The position numbers and the translations under genes are program-made. Below are positions 20,606 to 29,633 of a DNA stretch of 64,000 nucleotides, one piece after another. How positions within the stretch are numbered: position 1 is the first letter of the stretch; the number at the start of each line of letters is the position of its first letter. The notes beneath the pieces were generated by a model. That model was not told where the DNA came from. It ran no database searches and saw only the letters and a program-made list of their open reading frames with translations. Origin of the DNA: Paraburkholderia silviterrae. Lineage in GTDB: Bacteria; Pseudomonadota; Gammaproteobacteria; Burkholderiales; Burkholderiaceae. The stretch is taken from positions 556,795-620,794 of the forward strand of contig NZ_SMRP01000002.1 of NCBI RefSeq assembly GCF_004353915.1, read 5' to 3'.

Positions 20606-21391
20606 ATGTTTGTCGATTCGCATTGCCACATTAACTTCGAGGGCCTCGCCGACCGGCTGCCCGAGCTGCTCGAAAACATGCGCGCGCAAGCCGTCACGCA
20701 CGCGCTGTGCGTCTCGGTCGACTTCGAGACGCTGCCCTCGGTGCTCGATATCGCGAGCCGCTACGAGAACGTCTATGCGTCGGTGGGCGTGCACCCCGAT
20801 CATGAGGATGTCCAGGAGCCCACCGTCGCGGACCTCGTGGAGCTGGCGAAGCATCCGAAGGTCGTGGCGATCGGCGAAACGGGGCTCGATTACTATCGCC
20901 TAGGCGAGCGCACGATCGAGGACATGGAGTGGCAGCGCGAGCGCTTCCGTGTGCATATCCGCGCGGCGCACGCTACGGGCAAGCCGCTCATCGTGCATAC
21001 GCGCGCGGCTTCGGACGACACGCTGCGCATCATGGAGGAGGAGCGCGCCGGGGAGCCGGGCGGTGTGATGCATTGCTTCACGGAACCCTGGGCGATCGCC
21101 GAGCGCGCCCTCGCGCAGAACTTCTACATCTCCCTTTCGGGCATCGTGACGTTCAAGAGTGCGACGGAGGTTCAGGACGTCGCGCGCCGGGTGCCGCTCG
21201 AGCGTCTGCTGATCGAAACGGATTCGCCGTATCTTGCGCCAGTGCCCTATCGCGGCAAACCCAATGAACCTGCGTACGTTAGCCATGTCGGAAGATTCAT
21301 TGCTCAGCAACGCGGATTGCCGGACGCCGAACTCGGCGCTGCCACCACGCAGAATTTTTTCCGGCTCTTCAAGATTCCGGCCACGGCCTGA
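20606..21391 (+). CDS. TatD family metal-dependent deoxyribonuclease
   Basis: 261 aa amidohydrolase-fold nuclease. Metal ligands are seen in FVDSHCH (HxH), Glu in AIGETGLDYY, His in LIVHTRAA and GGVMHCFTE, and Asp in LIETDSPYLAP. The YcfH/TatD group has 3'-5' exonuclease activity and acts in DNA repair. It lies 194 bases after holB; that gap holds no convincing gene. The neighbourhood matches ycfH next to holB in other Proteobacteria. Confidence 0.94.
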   Translation: MFVDSHCHINFEGLADRLPELLENMRAQAVTHALCVSVDFETLPSVLDIASRYENVYASVGVHPDHEDVQEPTVADLVELAKHPKVVAIGETGLDYYRLGERTIEDMEWQRERFRVHIRAAHATGKPLIVHTRAASDDTLRIMEEERAGEPGGVMHCFTEPWAIAERALAQNFYISLSGIVTFKSATEVQDVARRVPLERLLIETDSPYLAPVPYRGKPNEPAYVSHVGRFIAQQRGLPDAELGAATTQNFFRLFKIPATA

Positions 21392-21466
21392 GTCGCGAAC
21401 CGCTCGCGGCAAACTTCCGTTTATTATTTATTATCAATTAGATAGCGAATAACGTTAAGGCTTGAC

Positions 21467-22180
21467 ATGAACTTGAATCCGCTTACGTCCACCTTCCACG
21501 CTACGCAAGCCCCGCGCGCCGCAGGCGTGCGCCGCATCGCCGCCGCGCTCGCCATCGGCATGAGCGCCGCCTTCCTCGCGAGCGCGCCGGCCCACGCCGC
21601 GCCGATCGACTCGCTCGTGAAGGCCGTGAAATTCGACGACGACAAGGGCGTCGCCAAGGACATCGCCAACGGCATGGACCCGAACGTCACCGACAGCCAG
21701 GGCATGCCGCTGCTCGTGCTGGCCGCGCGCGAGAAGTCGGACAAGGTGGCGGCGCTGCTGCTCGACAATCCGAAGACCAACATCACCGCCGAGGACAAGG
21801 CTGGCGAGAATGCGCTGATGCTGGCCTCGCTCAACGGCGACATGGAGCTCGTGAAGCTGCTCATCACCAAGGGCGCCGAGGTGAACAAGCAGGGCTGGAC
21901 CGCGCTGCACTATGCCGCGGCGAATGGCCAGGATGACGTGGCGAAGCTGCTGATCGGCTATTCGGCTGACGTCAATGCGCTGTCGCCCAACGGCACGACG
22001 CCGCTCATGATGGCCGCGCGCGGCGACCATATGAGCACCGCGAAGCTGCTGCTCGACCACGGCGCCAATCTCAATGCGAAGAACCAGATCGGCATGAACG
22101 CGCTCGATTTCGCCAAGCAGTACAAGGCACCCGACGCGATCAAGGATCTCTCGGCGCGCATGGGTCAGACAGCGCAGTAA
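21467..22180 (+). CDS. Secreted ankyrin-repeat protein
   Basis: 237 aa. A long signal peptide (about 1-45, ending ASAPAHAA) is followed by about five ankyrin repeats (for example DSQGMPLLVLAAREKSD, AGENALMLASLNGD, GWTALHYAAANGQ, GTTPLMMAARGDH, GMNALDFAKQY). Likely a periplasmic protein-binding scaffold; the partner is unknown. An AT-rich stretch (21420-21455) just upstream is the likely promoter. It follows tatD on the same strand. Confidence 0.9.
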   Translation: MNLNPLTSTFHATQAPRAAGVRRIAAALAIGMSAAFLASAPAHAAPIDSLVKAVKFDDDKGVAKDIANGMDPNVTDSQGMPLLVLAAREKSDKVAALLLDNPKTNITAEDKAGENALMLASLNGDMELVKLLITKGAEVNKQGWTALHYAAANGQDDVAKLLIGYSADVNALSPNGTTPLMMAARGDHMSTAKLLLDHGANLNAKNQIGMNALDFAKQYKAPDAIKDLSARMGQTAQ

Positions 22181-22431
22181 GGCCACGGCAGGGCCGCAGT
22201 GGGGCCGCATCCGGGCTCGAACGCAGGCGCATTCGCGGCGGTGGCGAGACCGGGTGCCCCACGTGCGGCGCCGGCCGCGTCAGGCCATGCAATGCCGCTC
22301 GCCGGTCCTTTCGTGAGGCGCCGCACGGCGCGCCCGCAAAAACAGTGCACAATACCGGGGTTGCCGCCGGCCGCCAGCGGGCGGCTCGCGGCGCGGCAAG
22401 CGCCGCCCCCAACGACGAATCAAGGAGAATC

Positions 22432-22788
22432 ATGCTGCGGGCTCTGATCTGCGCCGGCGCGCTCGCTGTGCCGATTTCGGCTTTCGCCTTTACCGCCTCC
22501 GATCTGAACCGGCTGTGCTCGAAGACCGACGTGGCGTCGCGCAGCGCATGCGCCGCCTACATTGAAGGGGCCGCCGACGGCATTTTCAACACCATCGACG
22601 CAATCGGCGGCACGACCGGCCCGCGCGTGGGCCAATACTTCTGCCTGCCGGCGGACGCGCGCTCGGCGCAACTCACCGACGCCGTGCGCAAGTACATCGC
22701 CGACAATCCGAATGTCGCCGGCTACAACGCCAGCACGGCGATCTCGCTCGGGCTCGGCAAGGCGTTTCCGTGCAAAACCAGCAACTGA
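22432..22788 (+). CDS. Small secreted protein, Rap1a/Tai-like fold
   Basis: 118 aa. A signal peptide (about 1-19, ending AFA) is followed by a compact domain with four Cys (CSKTD, SACAAY, YFCLP, FPCKTSN). The pattern LCSKTD..CAAYIEGAADGI resembles the Rap1a/Tai domain, first described in type VI secretion immunity proteins and also found in lone periplasmic proteins. No secretion genes are nearby, so an immunity role is not supported. A strong ribosome site (AAGGAGA) sets the ATG at 22432. Confidence 0.8.
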   Translation: MLRALICAGALAVPISAFAFTASDLNRLCSKTDVASRSACAAYIEGAADGIFNTIDAIGGTTGPRVGQYFCLPADARSAQLTDAVRKYIADNPNVAGYNASTAISLGLGKAFPCKTSN

Positions 22789-22987
22789 GCCGGCAGCTGA
22801 GCCTGTAACCGGCTCTTCGCCCGGTCGCCTGTCCATAGATCTCATCGCGCGCGCCTGACTGCCCGGCAGGCTGCGCATCCGGGCGCGTAGCCCCGGCCGT
22901 ACGCCGTTGAATCGTCGGCGTACGCTTCAATCGATTCACCAGCGGGACGGCTCACGGGCCGTCAACGCATCTCGCGCCGTCGCGCGC

Positions 22988-23420
22988 ATGACTTTCCCGA
23001 ACACGCGTCAGATTGCCGCTAGCCTGCTGGCCCCGGCGGCCGTGGCCGCTCTCGTGGCACGTCTCGTGCTGGGCAATCTGATCACCGGGCTGCAAATCGC
23101 ACTGACACAGCCGATCCGGCTCTGCGACGTGGTTGTCATCCAGGCCGGGTGGGGACGCATCGAAGAAATTACCGGCACTTATGTCTCGTTACGGATCTGG
23201 GACCAGCGGCGCCTGGCCGTGGCGCTGCAATGATTCATCGAGTCGAGAATCGGCTCACGAACTGAACGCACAGCAGTTTGCAGATCATCGGCGCGGTGTC
23301 CCGTGGCTCGACTACCGTCTGTCGCTCGCCCCGTTGCGCGTGCTCGTGAGTTCGCACCACGCGTTGAGCGTAGCCGGATGGCGCGTTTGCAGGCCGCCCA
23401 GCAATGCAAGCCCGCGAGCG
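22988..23420 (+). pseudogene. Decayed MscS-type mechanosensitive channel gene
   Basis: The frame from 22988 encodes MTFPNTRQIAASLLAP, then VLGNLITGLQIALTQPIRLCDVVVI and GRIEEITGTYVSLRIWDQRR, the pore helix and beta domain of MscS channels. A TGA after LQ (23231) interrupts it. The next pieces lie in other frames: SLQIIGAV near 23276 and PWLDYRLSLAPLR near 23301, which match what normally follows. The gene is also shortened within the pore helix and has lost its N-terminal membrane part. It occupies most of the 700-base gap before otsA. Confidence 0.85.
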
Positions 23421-23489
23421 AGCCTATAAATAAGAAGCGGCAAAAGAAACAGCCGAGGAAGCAATGGAGCAAACAGGAGGAGCATCTCG

Positions 23490-24896
23490 ATGGCCAGACT
23501 GATAGTCGTCTCGAACCGCGTGGCGACGCCCACGGAGACCAAGGGCTCCGCAGGGGGACTCGCCGTCGGGGTGTTCGGTGCGCTCAAGGACGCGGGCGGC
23601 GTGTGGTTCGGCTGGAGCGGCGACGTCGTGAGCGAGACGGTGGCGAACGCGGGCCCGACGCTCGCCGAGGAGGGCCACGTCACGTTCGCGACAGCCGGGC
23701 TCACGAAGAAGGACTACGACCAGTATTACCGCGGGTTCTCGAACGCCACGCTGTGGCCGATCTTCCACTACCGCAACGATCTCGCGCGCTACGAGCGCGA
23801 CGAATACGCGGGCTACCGGCGCGTGAACGCGTGGCTCGCGCACAAGCTCATCAAGCTGATCCAGCCCGACGACATGATCTGGGTCCACGACTACCACCTG
23901 ATCCCGTTCGCCGAGGCGCTGCGCTCCGAGGGCGTGCGCAATCGCATCGGCTTCTTTTTGCACATTCCGTTTCCTTCGCCGCAAGTACTGCTGACGATTC
24001 CGCCGCACGAAGAGCTCGTGAAGTCGCTGTCCTGCTATGACCTGCTCGGCTTCCAGACGCGCAATGACCAGCAGGCGTTTCACGATTACATCGTGCGGAC
24101 CGCGCGCGGCACGGTGCGTGAGCACGGCGAGAACAAGGAGGAGGGCGAGGTAGAGGCCTACGGGCGCAAGCTGCGCACTGGCGTCTATCGCATCGGCGTG
24201 TTTCCCGACGAGATCGCCGAGCAGGCCGCGCGCTACGAGAGCCGCCAGCACGTGCTCGACCTCAAGCAGAGTCTCGAAGGGCGCAAGCTCATCATGAGCG
24301 TGGACCGGCTCGATTACTCGAAGGGCCTGGTCGAGCGTTTTCACGCGTTCGAGCAGTTGCTCGAGCATTCGCCCGAATGGCGCGGCAAGGTCACGCTCGT
24401 GCAGATCGCGCCGCCCACGCGTTCCGACGTGGCGAGCTACAAGGTCATCCGCGAGGAACTGGAGCGCGAGGCGGGGCGCATCAACGGGCGCTATTCAGGG
24501 CTCGACTACACACCGATCCGCTACCTGAGCCAGCAATACGACCGCTGGAAGCTGGTGTCGCTGTTTCGCGAGTCGCAGGTGGGCTATGTCACGCCGCTGC
24601 ACGACGGCATGAATCTGGTCGCGAAGGAGTACGTGGCCGCGCAGAATCCCGCGGACCCCGGCGTGCTGGTGCTCTCGATCTTCGCGGGCGCCGCCGCCGA
24701 GCTCACCGGCGCGCTGCTCGTGAATCCGCACGACGCGGCCGGCATGTCGGAGGCGCTCGGCCGGGCGCTCTCGATGCCGCTCGATGAGCGCAAGGCACGC
24801 TACCACGTCAATATGGAGGCGCTGCGCCGCAACGATCTGGGCGTCTGGCGCGACCGCTTCCTCGGCGACCTCGCGGCCGTGCCGCAGCCGCGCTGA
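23490..24896 (+). CDS. otsA: Trehalose-6-phosphate synthase
   Basis: 468 aa GT20 glycosyltransferase that joins UDP-glucose and glucose-6-phosphate to trehalose-6-phosphate, an osmoprotectant precursor. MARLIVVSNRVA opens the fold; SAGGLAVGV is the glucose-6-phosphate loop. WVHDYHLIP, FFLHIPFPSP, SVDRLDYSKGL and PLHDGMNLVAKEY are all present. The ribosome site AGGAGGAGCATCTCG is strong. No trehalose phosphatase (otsB) is in the window. Confidence 0.96.
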   Translation: MARLIVVSNRVATPTETKGSAGGLAVGVFGALKDAGGVWFGWSGDVVSETVANAGPTLAEEGHVTFATAGLTKKDYDQYYRGFSNATLWPIFHYRNDLARYERDEYAGYRRVNAWLAHKLIKLIQPDDMIWVHDYHLIPFAEALRSEGVRNRIGFFLHIPFPSPQVLLTIPPHEELVKSLSCYDLLGFQTRNDQQAFHDYIVRTARGTVREHGENKEEGEVEAYGRKLRTGVYRIGVFPDEIAEQAARYESRQHVLDLKQSLEGRKLIMSVDRLDYSKGLVERFHAFEQLLEHSPEWRGKVTLVQIAPPTRSDVASYKVIREELEREAGRINGRYSGLDYTPIRYLSQQYDRWKLVSLFRESQVGYVTPLHDGMNLVAKEYVAAQNPADPGVLVLSIFAGAAAELTGALLVNPHDAAGMSEALGRALSMPLDERKARYHVNMEALRRNDLGVWRDRFLGDLAAVPQPR

Positions 24897-25023
24897 GCGA
24901 TCGCGCGGCAGTCCCCGATTGCCCATTCGACGACGCCGCCGACTGGCGACAACGCGCGCCGCGCCCGATTGCGTATCATCGGGCGCTGGCTCAACCCGCG
25001 CGCAGGCGCGCCCGCTACGGCTC

Positions 25024-26196
25024 ATGCTCTCCACCCTCGCCATCGCCAACTACCGCTCGCTGCGCGAGCTGATCGTGCCGCTCGGCCCGCTGAACGTCAT
25101 CACGGGACCGAACGGCAGCGGCAAGTCCAATCTCTATCGGGCGCTGCGCCTGCTCGCGTTGACGGCGCGCGGCGGCGTGATTCCGTCGCTGGCGCGCGAG
25201 GGCGGCCTGCAATCGACGCTGTGGGCCGGCCCCGAGCGCTTCTCGCGCGCGGTCGCCAAAGGCGAGTACGCGGTTGAGGGCACCGTGCGCAAAGACGCGG
25301 TGAGCCTCAAGCTCGGCTTCTCGGGCGAGACCTTTGGCTATGCGATCGACCTTGGCTTGCCGATGCCCGGTTCGTCGTATTTTTCGCTTGACCCGGTCAT
25401 CAAGCGCGAATGCATCTGGGGTGGGCCGGTGCTGCGTCCATCGGCTTTGCTCGTGGACCGCCAGGGGCCGATGATCCGCATCCGCGATGAAGAGGCAGGG
25501 CGAGGCGAGTGGACCACGCTCGCGCAACCGGTGGCCAGCTTCGACAGCATGATGACGGAGTTCGCCGACCCGCGCAGCGCGCCGGAGATGATTGCGGTGC
25601 GCGAGCAGATCCGTTCGTGGCGCTTCTACGACCACTTCCGCACCGACGTGCACGCCCCCGCGCGCCAGGTGCAGATCGGCACCCATTCGCCGGTGCTTGC
25701 CGACGACGGCGCGAATCTTGCCGCCGCGCTGCAGACGATCCGCGAGATCGGCGATGGTGGAGCGCTCGACACGGCGGTCGGCGATGCGTTTCCCGGCGCG
25801 CGCGTCGAAATCGTGAGCCACGAGGGGCGCTTCGAGGTGGCGCTGCGTCAGGAAGGGCTGCTGCGGCCGTTGCGCGGCGCCGAGCTTTCGGATGGCACGC
25901 TGCGCTATCTGCTGCTATCAGCGGCGCTGCTGAGCCCGCGGCCGCCCGCGCTGCTCGTGCTCGACGAGCCGGAGACGAGCCTGCACCCGGACTTGCTGCC
26001 GTCGCTCGCGCGGCTCATCGCGCGAGCCTCGGTGCACTCGCAGGTGCTGGTGGTCTCGCATGCGGCGCGGCTCGTCGCGGCGCTCGAGCGCGAGGCGGGC
26101 AGCCAGTCGATCGTGCTGGAGCGGCGCCTCGGTGCGACGGCGCTCGCCGAAGACGTCTCGCTTGACGTTCCGGCGTGGAAATGGCCGTCGCGCTGA
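25024..26196 (+). CDS. AAA-family ATPase, SMC/RecF-like (COG4637 type)
   Basis: 390 aa. Walker A is GPNGSGKSN (about residue 31), Walker B LLVLDEPETSLHPD (near 310), and the ABC-type signature region is GAELSDGTLRYLLL. The opening IANYRSLRELIVPLGPLNVITG is typical of RecF/OLD-like ATPases. No nuclease (TOPRIM) domain is seen, so this is a stand-alone predicted ATPase of unknown role, perhaps in DNA metabolism. It lies between otsA and a glycosyltransferase in the same direction. Confidence 0.88.
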   Translation: MLSTLAIANYRSLRELIVPLGPLNVITGPNGSGKSNLYRALRLLALTARGGVIPSLAREGGLQSTLWAGPERFSRAVAKGEYAVEGTVRKDAVSLKLGFSGETFGYAIDLGLPMPGSSYFSLDPVIKRECIWGGPVLRPSALLVDRQGPMIRIRDEEAGRGEWTTLAQPVASFDSMMTEFADPRSAPEMIAVREQIRSWRFYDHFRTDVHAPARQVQIGTHSPVLADDGANLAAALQTIREIGDGGALDTAVGDAFPGARVEIVSHEGRFEVALRQEGLLRPLRGAELSDGTLRYLLLSAALLSPRPPALLVLDEPETSLHPDLLPSLARLIARASVHSQVLVVSHAARLVAALEREAGSQSIVLERRLGATALAEDVSLDVPAWKWPSR

Positions 26197-26459
26197 GCGT
26201 GGGCGCCGTGCCGGCTGCGCGCCGCAAGTTGTTTCCACCTGTAACTCGATATAGCAATTGAAAGACTCGCAGCGCGTGCGCCACGCAGGGCGAATAATCG
26301 CTAAATGAGCCGCCTCCAGCCGCTCGATGATGCCCTGTGCGGGTCTGTCCCTTCGATGCCCGGCGGTGCGGTCGCGGTACCTGGCTTGCCTTACAATGGC
26401 TCGGACCGGCTACCGGATTTACCGCGTGCCTCTTGCGCGGAACACGAAGGAGACAACCG

Positions 26460-27527
26460 ATGAGAATTGCGCAGATCGCCCCGTTGACCGAATCGGTGCC
26501 GCCCAAGCTCTACGGCGGCACCGAGCGCGCCGTGTCGTACATCACCGAGGCGCTGGTCGATCTCGGGCACGACGTAACGCTGTTCGCCAGCGGCGATTCA
26601 CAAACGCGTGCGAAGCTCGAACCCGTGTGGCCGCGCGCGCTGCGCCTCGACCCCGGCATTCGCGACCGGATCGCGCCGCACATGCTGCTCATGGAGATGG
26701 TGCGCCGTCAGGCCGATCAGTTCGACGTGCTGCACTTCCATATGGACTACTACTCGTTTTCGGTGTTCAAGCGCCAGGAAACGCCGTTCGTGACCACGCT
26801 GCACGGCCGCCTCGACTTGCCGGAGCAGCAACCGGTGTTTGACACGTTCAACACGGCCCCCGTCATTTCGATCTCGAACTCGCAGCGCCAGCCGATACCG
26901 CAGGCCAAATGGCTCAAGACCGTCTATCACGGCCTGCCCGAGACGCTCTACACGCCGCAGCCCGTCGAACAGCGCTATCTGGCGTTTCTCGGCCGCATCT
27001 CGCCCGAGAAGCGCGTGGACACCGCGATCCGCATCGCGCAGCGCTGCGGCTTGCCGATCCGCATCGCGGCGAAGGTCGACGAGGCCGACCGCGAATATTT
27101 CGAACGCGAAATCAAGCCGCTCTTCGCACTCCAGAATGTCGAGTTCGTCGGCGAGATCAACGACAGCCAGAAGGCCGAGTTTCTCTCCGGTGCGCATGCG
27201 CTGCTGTTTCCGATCGACTGGCCCGAGCCGTTCGGGCTCGTGATGATCGAGGCGATGGCCTGCGGCACGCCCGTGATCGCGTTCAATCGCGGCGCGGTGC
27301 CGGAAGTGGTGGACGAGGGCGTCTCGGGATTTATCGTCGAGGACGAGATTGGCGCCGTCGCGGCCGTGAACCGGCTCGCGCGCGTGCCGCGCGCCGGTGT
27401 GCGGCGCCGCTTCGAAGAGCGATTCACGTCGCACCGCATGGCGCAGCAGTACATCGAGGCGTATCAGGCGGTGATACGCGCGAACAAGCGTTCGCGCTTC
27501 AAGGTGATCGACACGTCCACGAGCTGA
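26460..27527 (+). CDS. Glycosyltransferase family 4 protein
   Basis: 355 aa retaining GT-B glycosyltransferase. The N-terminal domain has PPKLYGGTERAVSYITEALVD, the nucleotide-sugar domain has LAFLGRISPEKRVDTAI, and the conserved E-x7-E is in PEPFGLVMIEAMACGTPV. The sugar and acceptor cannot be read from sequence. ACACGAAGGAGACAACCG gives a strong ribosome site for the ATG at 26460. No capsule or LPS genes are adjacent, though otsA nearby suggests sugar or osmotic stress metabolism. Confidence 0.92.
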   Translation: MRIAQIAPLTESVPPKLYGGTERAVSYITEALVDLGHDVTLFASGDSQTRAKLEPVWPRALRLDPGIRDRIAPHMLLMEMVRRQADQFDVLHFHMDYYSFSVFKRQETPFVTTLHGRLDLPEQQPVFDTFNTAPVISISNSQRQPIPQAKWLKTVYHGLPETLYTPQPVEQRYLAFLGRISPEKRVDTAIRIAQRCGLPIRIAAKVDEADREYFEREIKPLFALQNVEFVGEINDSQKAEFLSGAHALLFPIDWPEPFGLVMIEAMACGTPVIAFNRGAVPEVVDEGVSGFIVEDEIGAVAAVNRLARVPRAGVRRRFEERFTSHRMAQQYIEAYQAVIRANKRSRFKVIDTSTS

Positions 27528-27548
27528 GCGGCTGAAAAGCCTGAGGCG

Positions 27549-27571
27549 GCCCGAGTCGGGGAGACTCGGGC
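27549..27571. terminator. Hairpin between convergent genes
   Basis: Perfect 9-bp arms GCCCGAGTC (27549-27557) and GACTCGGGC (27563-27571) with a 5-base loop. It lies between the converging GT4 and SYLF genes. It has no T tract, so it may block 3' decay rather than terminate alone. Confidence 0.5.
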
Positions 27572-27600
27572 GAACCACGGCGCTCGCGCACGTGGAGTGA

Positions 27601-28188
27601 TTACAGCTTCAGCTGGGTGATCTTGGTGGTGCCGAGCGAGAGATCGCCGATCAGGCCGCTGTTCGTGAGCACGAAGACTTCCACGGGCTTGACGGCCGTG
27701 GTGGTGTCGATCGAGCCGTTCGCGCCGACCTTCACGAGCGCGACCGAGGCGTCGCCGCCGACCGCCCAGCCTTCCGAGGTCCGCAGCCGTTCCAGCGCGT
27801 CCTGCGTCATGAAGAGGTAGACGACCGCCTTCGACTGCATGCCGAGCGTCGCGCCCACCGATGCCCCCGTCGTGCTGTAGTAGCCGACCGTGCTGCCGCC
27901 GACACGCAGCGCGCCATCGCCATGTTCGCCGCCGATGCCGATGCCCGCCTGGATCACCTGCGGGAACACCAGCACGCCGCGCGCCTTGCCTACGAGTTCG
28001 CGCGAGCCCGGCACGGTCTGGAACAGGCGCGAGAGCGTGCCGTCGACGGAAGCGTCGATCGACTGGCGGCGCGCATCGTTGGTTTGAGCGGTGGGCGGAT
28101 TGTTGCCGGTGGTTGAGCAGCCTGCCAGCGCCGCGCTGGCGAGCGCGATTGCGACTGAAGTCTTCAGGACGAAACGGCGTGCTTGCAT
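27601..28188 (-). CDS. SYLF/YSC84-domain lipoprotein
   Basis: 195 aa. The signal peptide ends in a lipobox (ALAGC, Cys near residue 23), so it is a predicted lipoprotein. The mature part carries the SYLF (DUF500/YSC84) fold: RELVGKARGVLVFPQVIQAG, GGSTVGYYSTTGASVG and SEGWAVGGDASVALV. SYLF domains bind phosphoinositides or other lipids in eukaryotes; in bacteria they are envelope proteins of unclear role. The ATG at 28188 is chosen because QARRFVLKTSVAIALA is a good signal start. Confidence 0.92.
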   Translation of the reverse strand: MQARRFVLKTSVAIALASAALAGCSTTGNNPPTAQTNDARRQSIDASVDGTLSRLFQTVPGSRELVGKARGVLVFPQVIQAGIGIGGEHGDGALRVGGSTVGYYSTTGASVGATLGMQSKAVVYLFMTQDALERLRTSEGWAVGGDASVALVKVGANGSIDTTTAVKPVEVFVLTNSGLIGDLSLGTTKITQLKL

Positions 28189-28325
28189 GTTGTTCTCCGT
28201 TCTGGGTTCCGAAATATCCGAAAGCCGTGCCGCCATGGCGCTTTGCCGATGGCGGGATCAGCTTCGCCGTTATAGCACAGGCTCCTGATTTGCCCGCTCG
28301 AGACAGTGCAGTGACAAGACGCGCG

Positions 28326-28772
28326 TCAGCGTTCCGGCACGGGTTTGGTGGCAGGAGGGCGGCGCAGCGCCCGCTTCACGCCGCCAAGGACGATGCCGAT
28401 CGCGAGCAGCGCGAGCGCTGGCACGACCCAATAGCCGACGAACGCATGCCATAGATAGCTCACGAGCGTCGCGCGGCGGGTGGCATATTCGTCGAGCGCC
28501 GCCTGATGGGGCGCGGCATTCTCTGCGAGCACGGCGGCAGGGCAGCCCAGTGCGCGTGCGCGCTCGGTCGTGCCCTGGCAATGCAGCGGCGCGCCGGCGG
28601 CACGTTCGGCGTCGGTGAAAGTCCAGCTCGTGAGCGCGCGCTGAAGATCCGCGCGGTTATAGGCCATCTCGTCCTGAGCCTCGCGCACCACGACGATCAT
28701 CACCGGTACGAGCCAGAAAACGATCACCACCAGCCAGCGGCGAATCCAGCGGTTCTTGCGTTTCCACACCAT
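28326..28772 (-). CDS. Small inner-membrane protein of unknown function
   Basis: 148 aa, not recognised. It has one membrane helix near the N-terminus (about 13-29, WLVVIVFWLVPVMIVVV), preceded by Arg/Lys residues, and a second near the C-terminus (about 112-130). The stretch between (about 30-110) carries two Cys (HCQG, GCPAA) and is probably periplasmic. Both ends are then cytoplasmic by the positive-inside rule. It follows nothing obvious; the neighbours are SYLF and PsiF envelope proteins. Confidence 0.75.
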   Translation of the reverse strand: MVWKRKNRWIRRWLVVIVFWLVPVMIVVVREAQDEMAYNRADLQRALTSWTFTDAERAAGAPLHCQGTTERARALGCPAAVLAENAAPHQAALDEYATRRATLVSYLWHAFVGYWVVPALALLAIGIVLGGVKRALRRPPATKPVPER

Positions 28773-29080
28773 CCGCGCCTCCGTGCGATGCGACCGGCAT
28801 AGGCTTCAGCGTTCGTTCGGCGGCCCGATGGTGACTGCGTGGTTTCGTATCACGGAAGGGCGCCGCTGCAGCCATCATAGGAGAAAAATGGCGTGCAGGC
28901 GCAAGCTCGGAGATGCGCAGGCGCACGTGCGGGGCCCGGGTGCACAGGCCCATGCGCAAAGACGGCCTCGCCATGAAAAAACGACGCGCCGCAGCATAGG
29001 CCGGGGCGCGTCGCGATGAGGCTAAAGCAGCGCTGAAGCCGGGACCGGGCGCAAACAAGGCGCTTCGGTCACGCGGCGGA
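28773..29080. other. Intergenic stretch of about 300 bases
   Basis: Between the small membrane protein and psiF, both on the minus strand. It holds the psiF terminator (28976-29013). Nothing else is supported: no credible frame has a ribosome site. The left part presumably carries the promoter of the membrane-protein gene. Confidence 0.6.
28976..29013 (-). terminator. Rho-independent terminator of psiF
   Basis: CGACGCGCC (28982-28990) pairs with GGCGCGTCG (29005-29013). On the minus strand the stem is followed by six T (28976-28981). Confidence 0.85.
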
Positions 29081-29413
29081 TCAGCTCTTCGTCGAGAGGC
29101 ACTGCTTCATGAACGCCTTGCGGTCGTCGCCCTTCTTGTCGCCGGCTTGCGTGTTGCACGCCTTCATCCGCTCTTGCTGCGACATGGTCGGCGCCGGCAC
29201 GCCAGCGGCCGAGAGGCACTGCTTCATGAACGCCTTGCGGTCGTCGCCTTTCTTGCTGCCGGCCTGGGTGTTGCACGTCTTCATCTTCGACTGCTGGCTA
29301 TTCGGGCTCATGGCCCCGGAAGCCGGCGCCGCGGGTGCGGCGGTCTGTGCGAACGCCGGCGCGGCCAGCGCGCCGCTCAGCACGATTGCAGCAATGACGG
29401 ATTGAATCTTCAT
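29081..29413 (-). CDS. psiF: PsiF repeat family secreted protein
   Basis: 110 aa. A signal peptide (about 1-22, ending AFA) and an Ala/Pro linker precede two PsiF repeats, each of the form MK.CNTQAG.KKGDDRKAFMKQCLS. Each repeat has two Cys, probably a disulfide. PsiF is phosphate-starvation-inducible in E. coli; its function is unknown. The two repeats are nearly identical at DNA level (29096-29150 and 29214-29270), pointing to a recent internal duplication. It has its own terminator. Confidence 0.9.
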   Translation of the reverse strand: MKIQSVIAAIVLSGALAAPAFAQTAAPAAPASGAMSPNSQQSKMKTCNTQAGSKKGDDRKAFMKQCLSAAGVPAPTMSQQERMKACNTQAGDKKGDDRKAFMKQCLSTKS

Positions 29414-29633
29414 TGTTCACTCCCATGGGATGTCGACATTGTTGTCGGTAGTCGCGCGAGCAGGCGCCTTATCTTTGCCCATCGCTGCAACCATTATGGC
29501 AAAGCCACCCTGAAAACGAACCGGCGGTGCCTTCGGTTGACGCGCGCTCAGGCACAATGAAGCGTGTCGACCCTGCGCGGCATTCGTTGCAGCGCAAACC
29601 GCCGACCGCTTTGCATGCCACGGGAGACAAGCG

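Noticed and set aside
20446..20634. Short frame between holB and tatD
   Set aside because: It overlaps the tatD start in another frame, has no ribosome site and has no recognisable content.
22432..22788. Type VI secretion immunity gene (Rap1a-like)
   Set aside because: Only the fold resemblance supports it; there is no effector or secretion gene nearby, so it is listed only as a small secreted protein.
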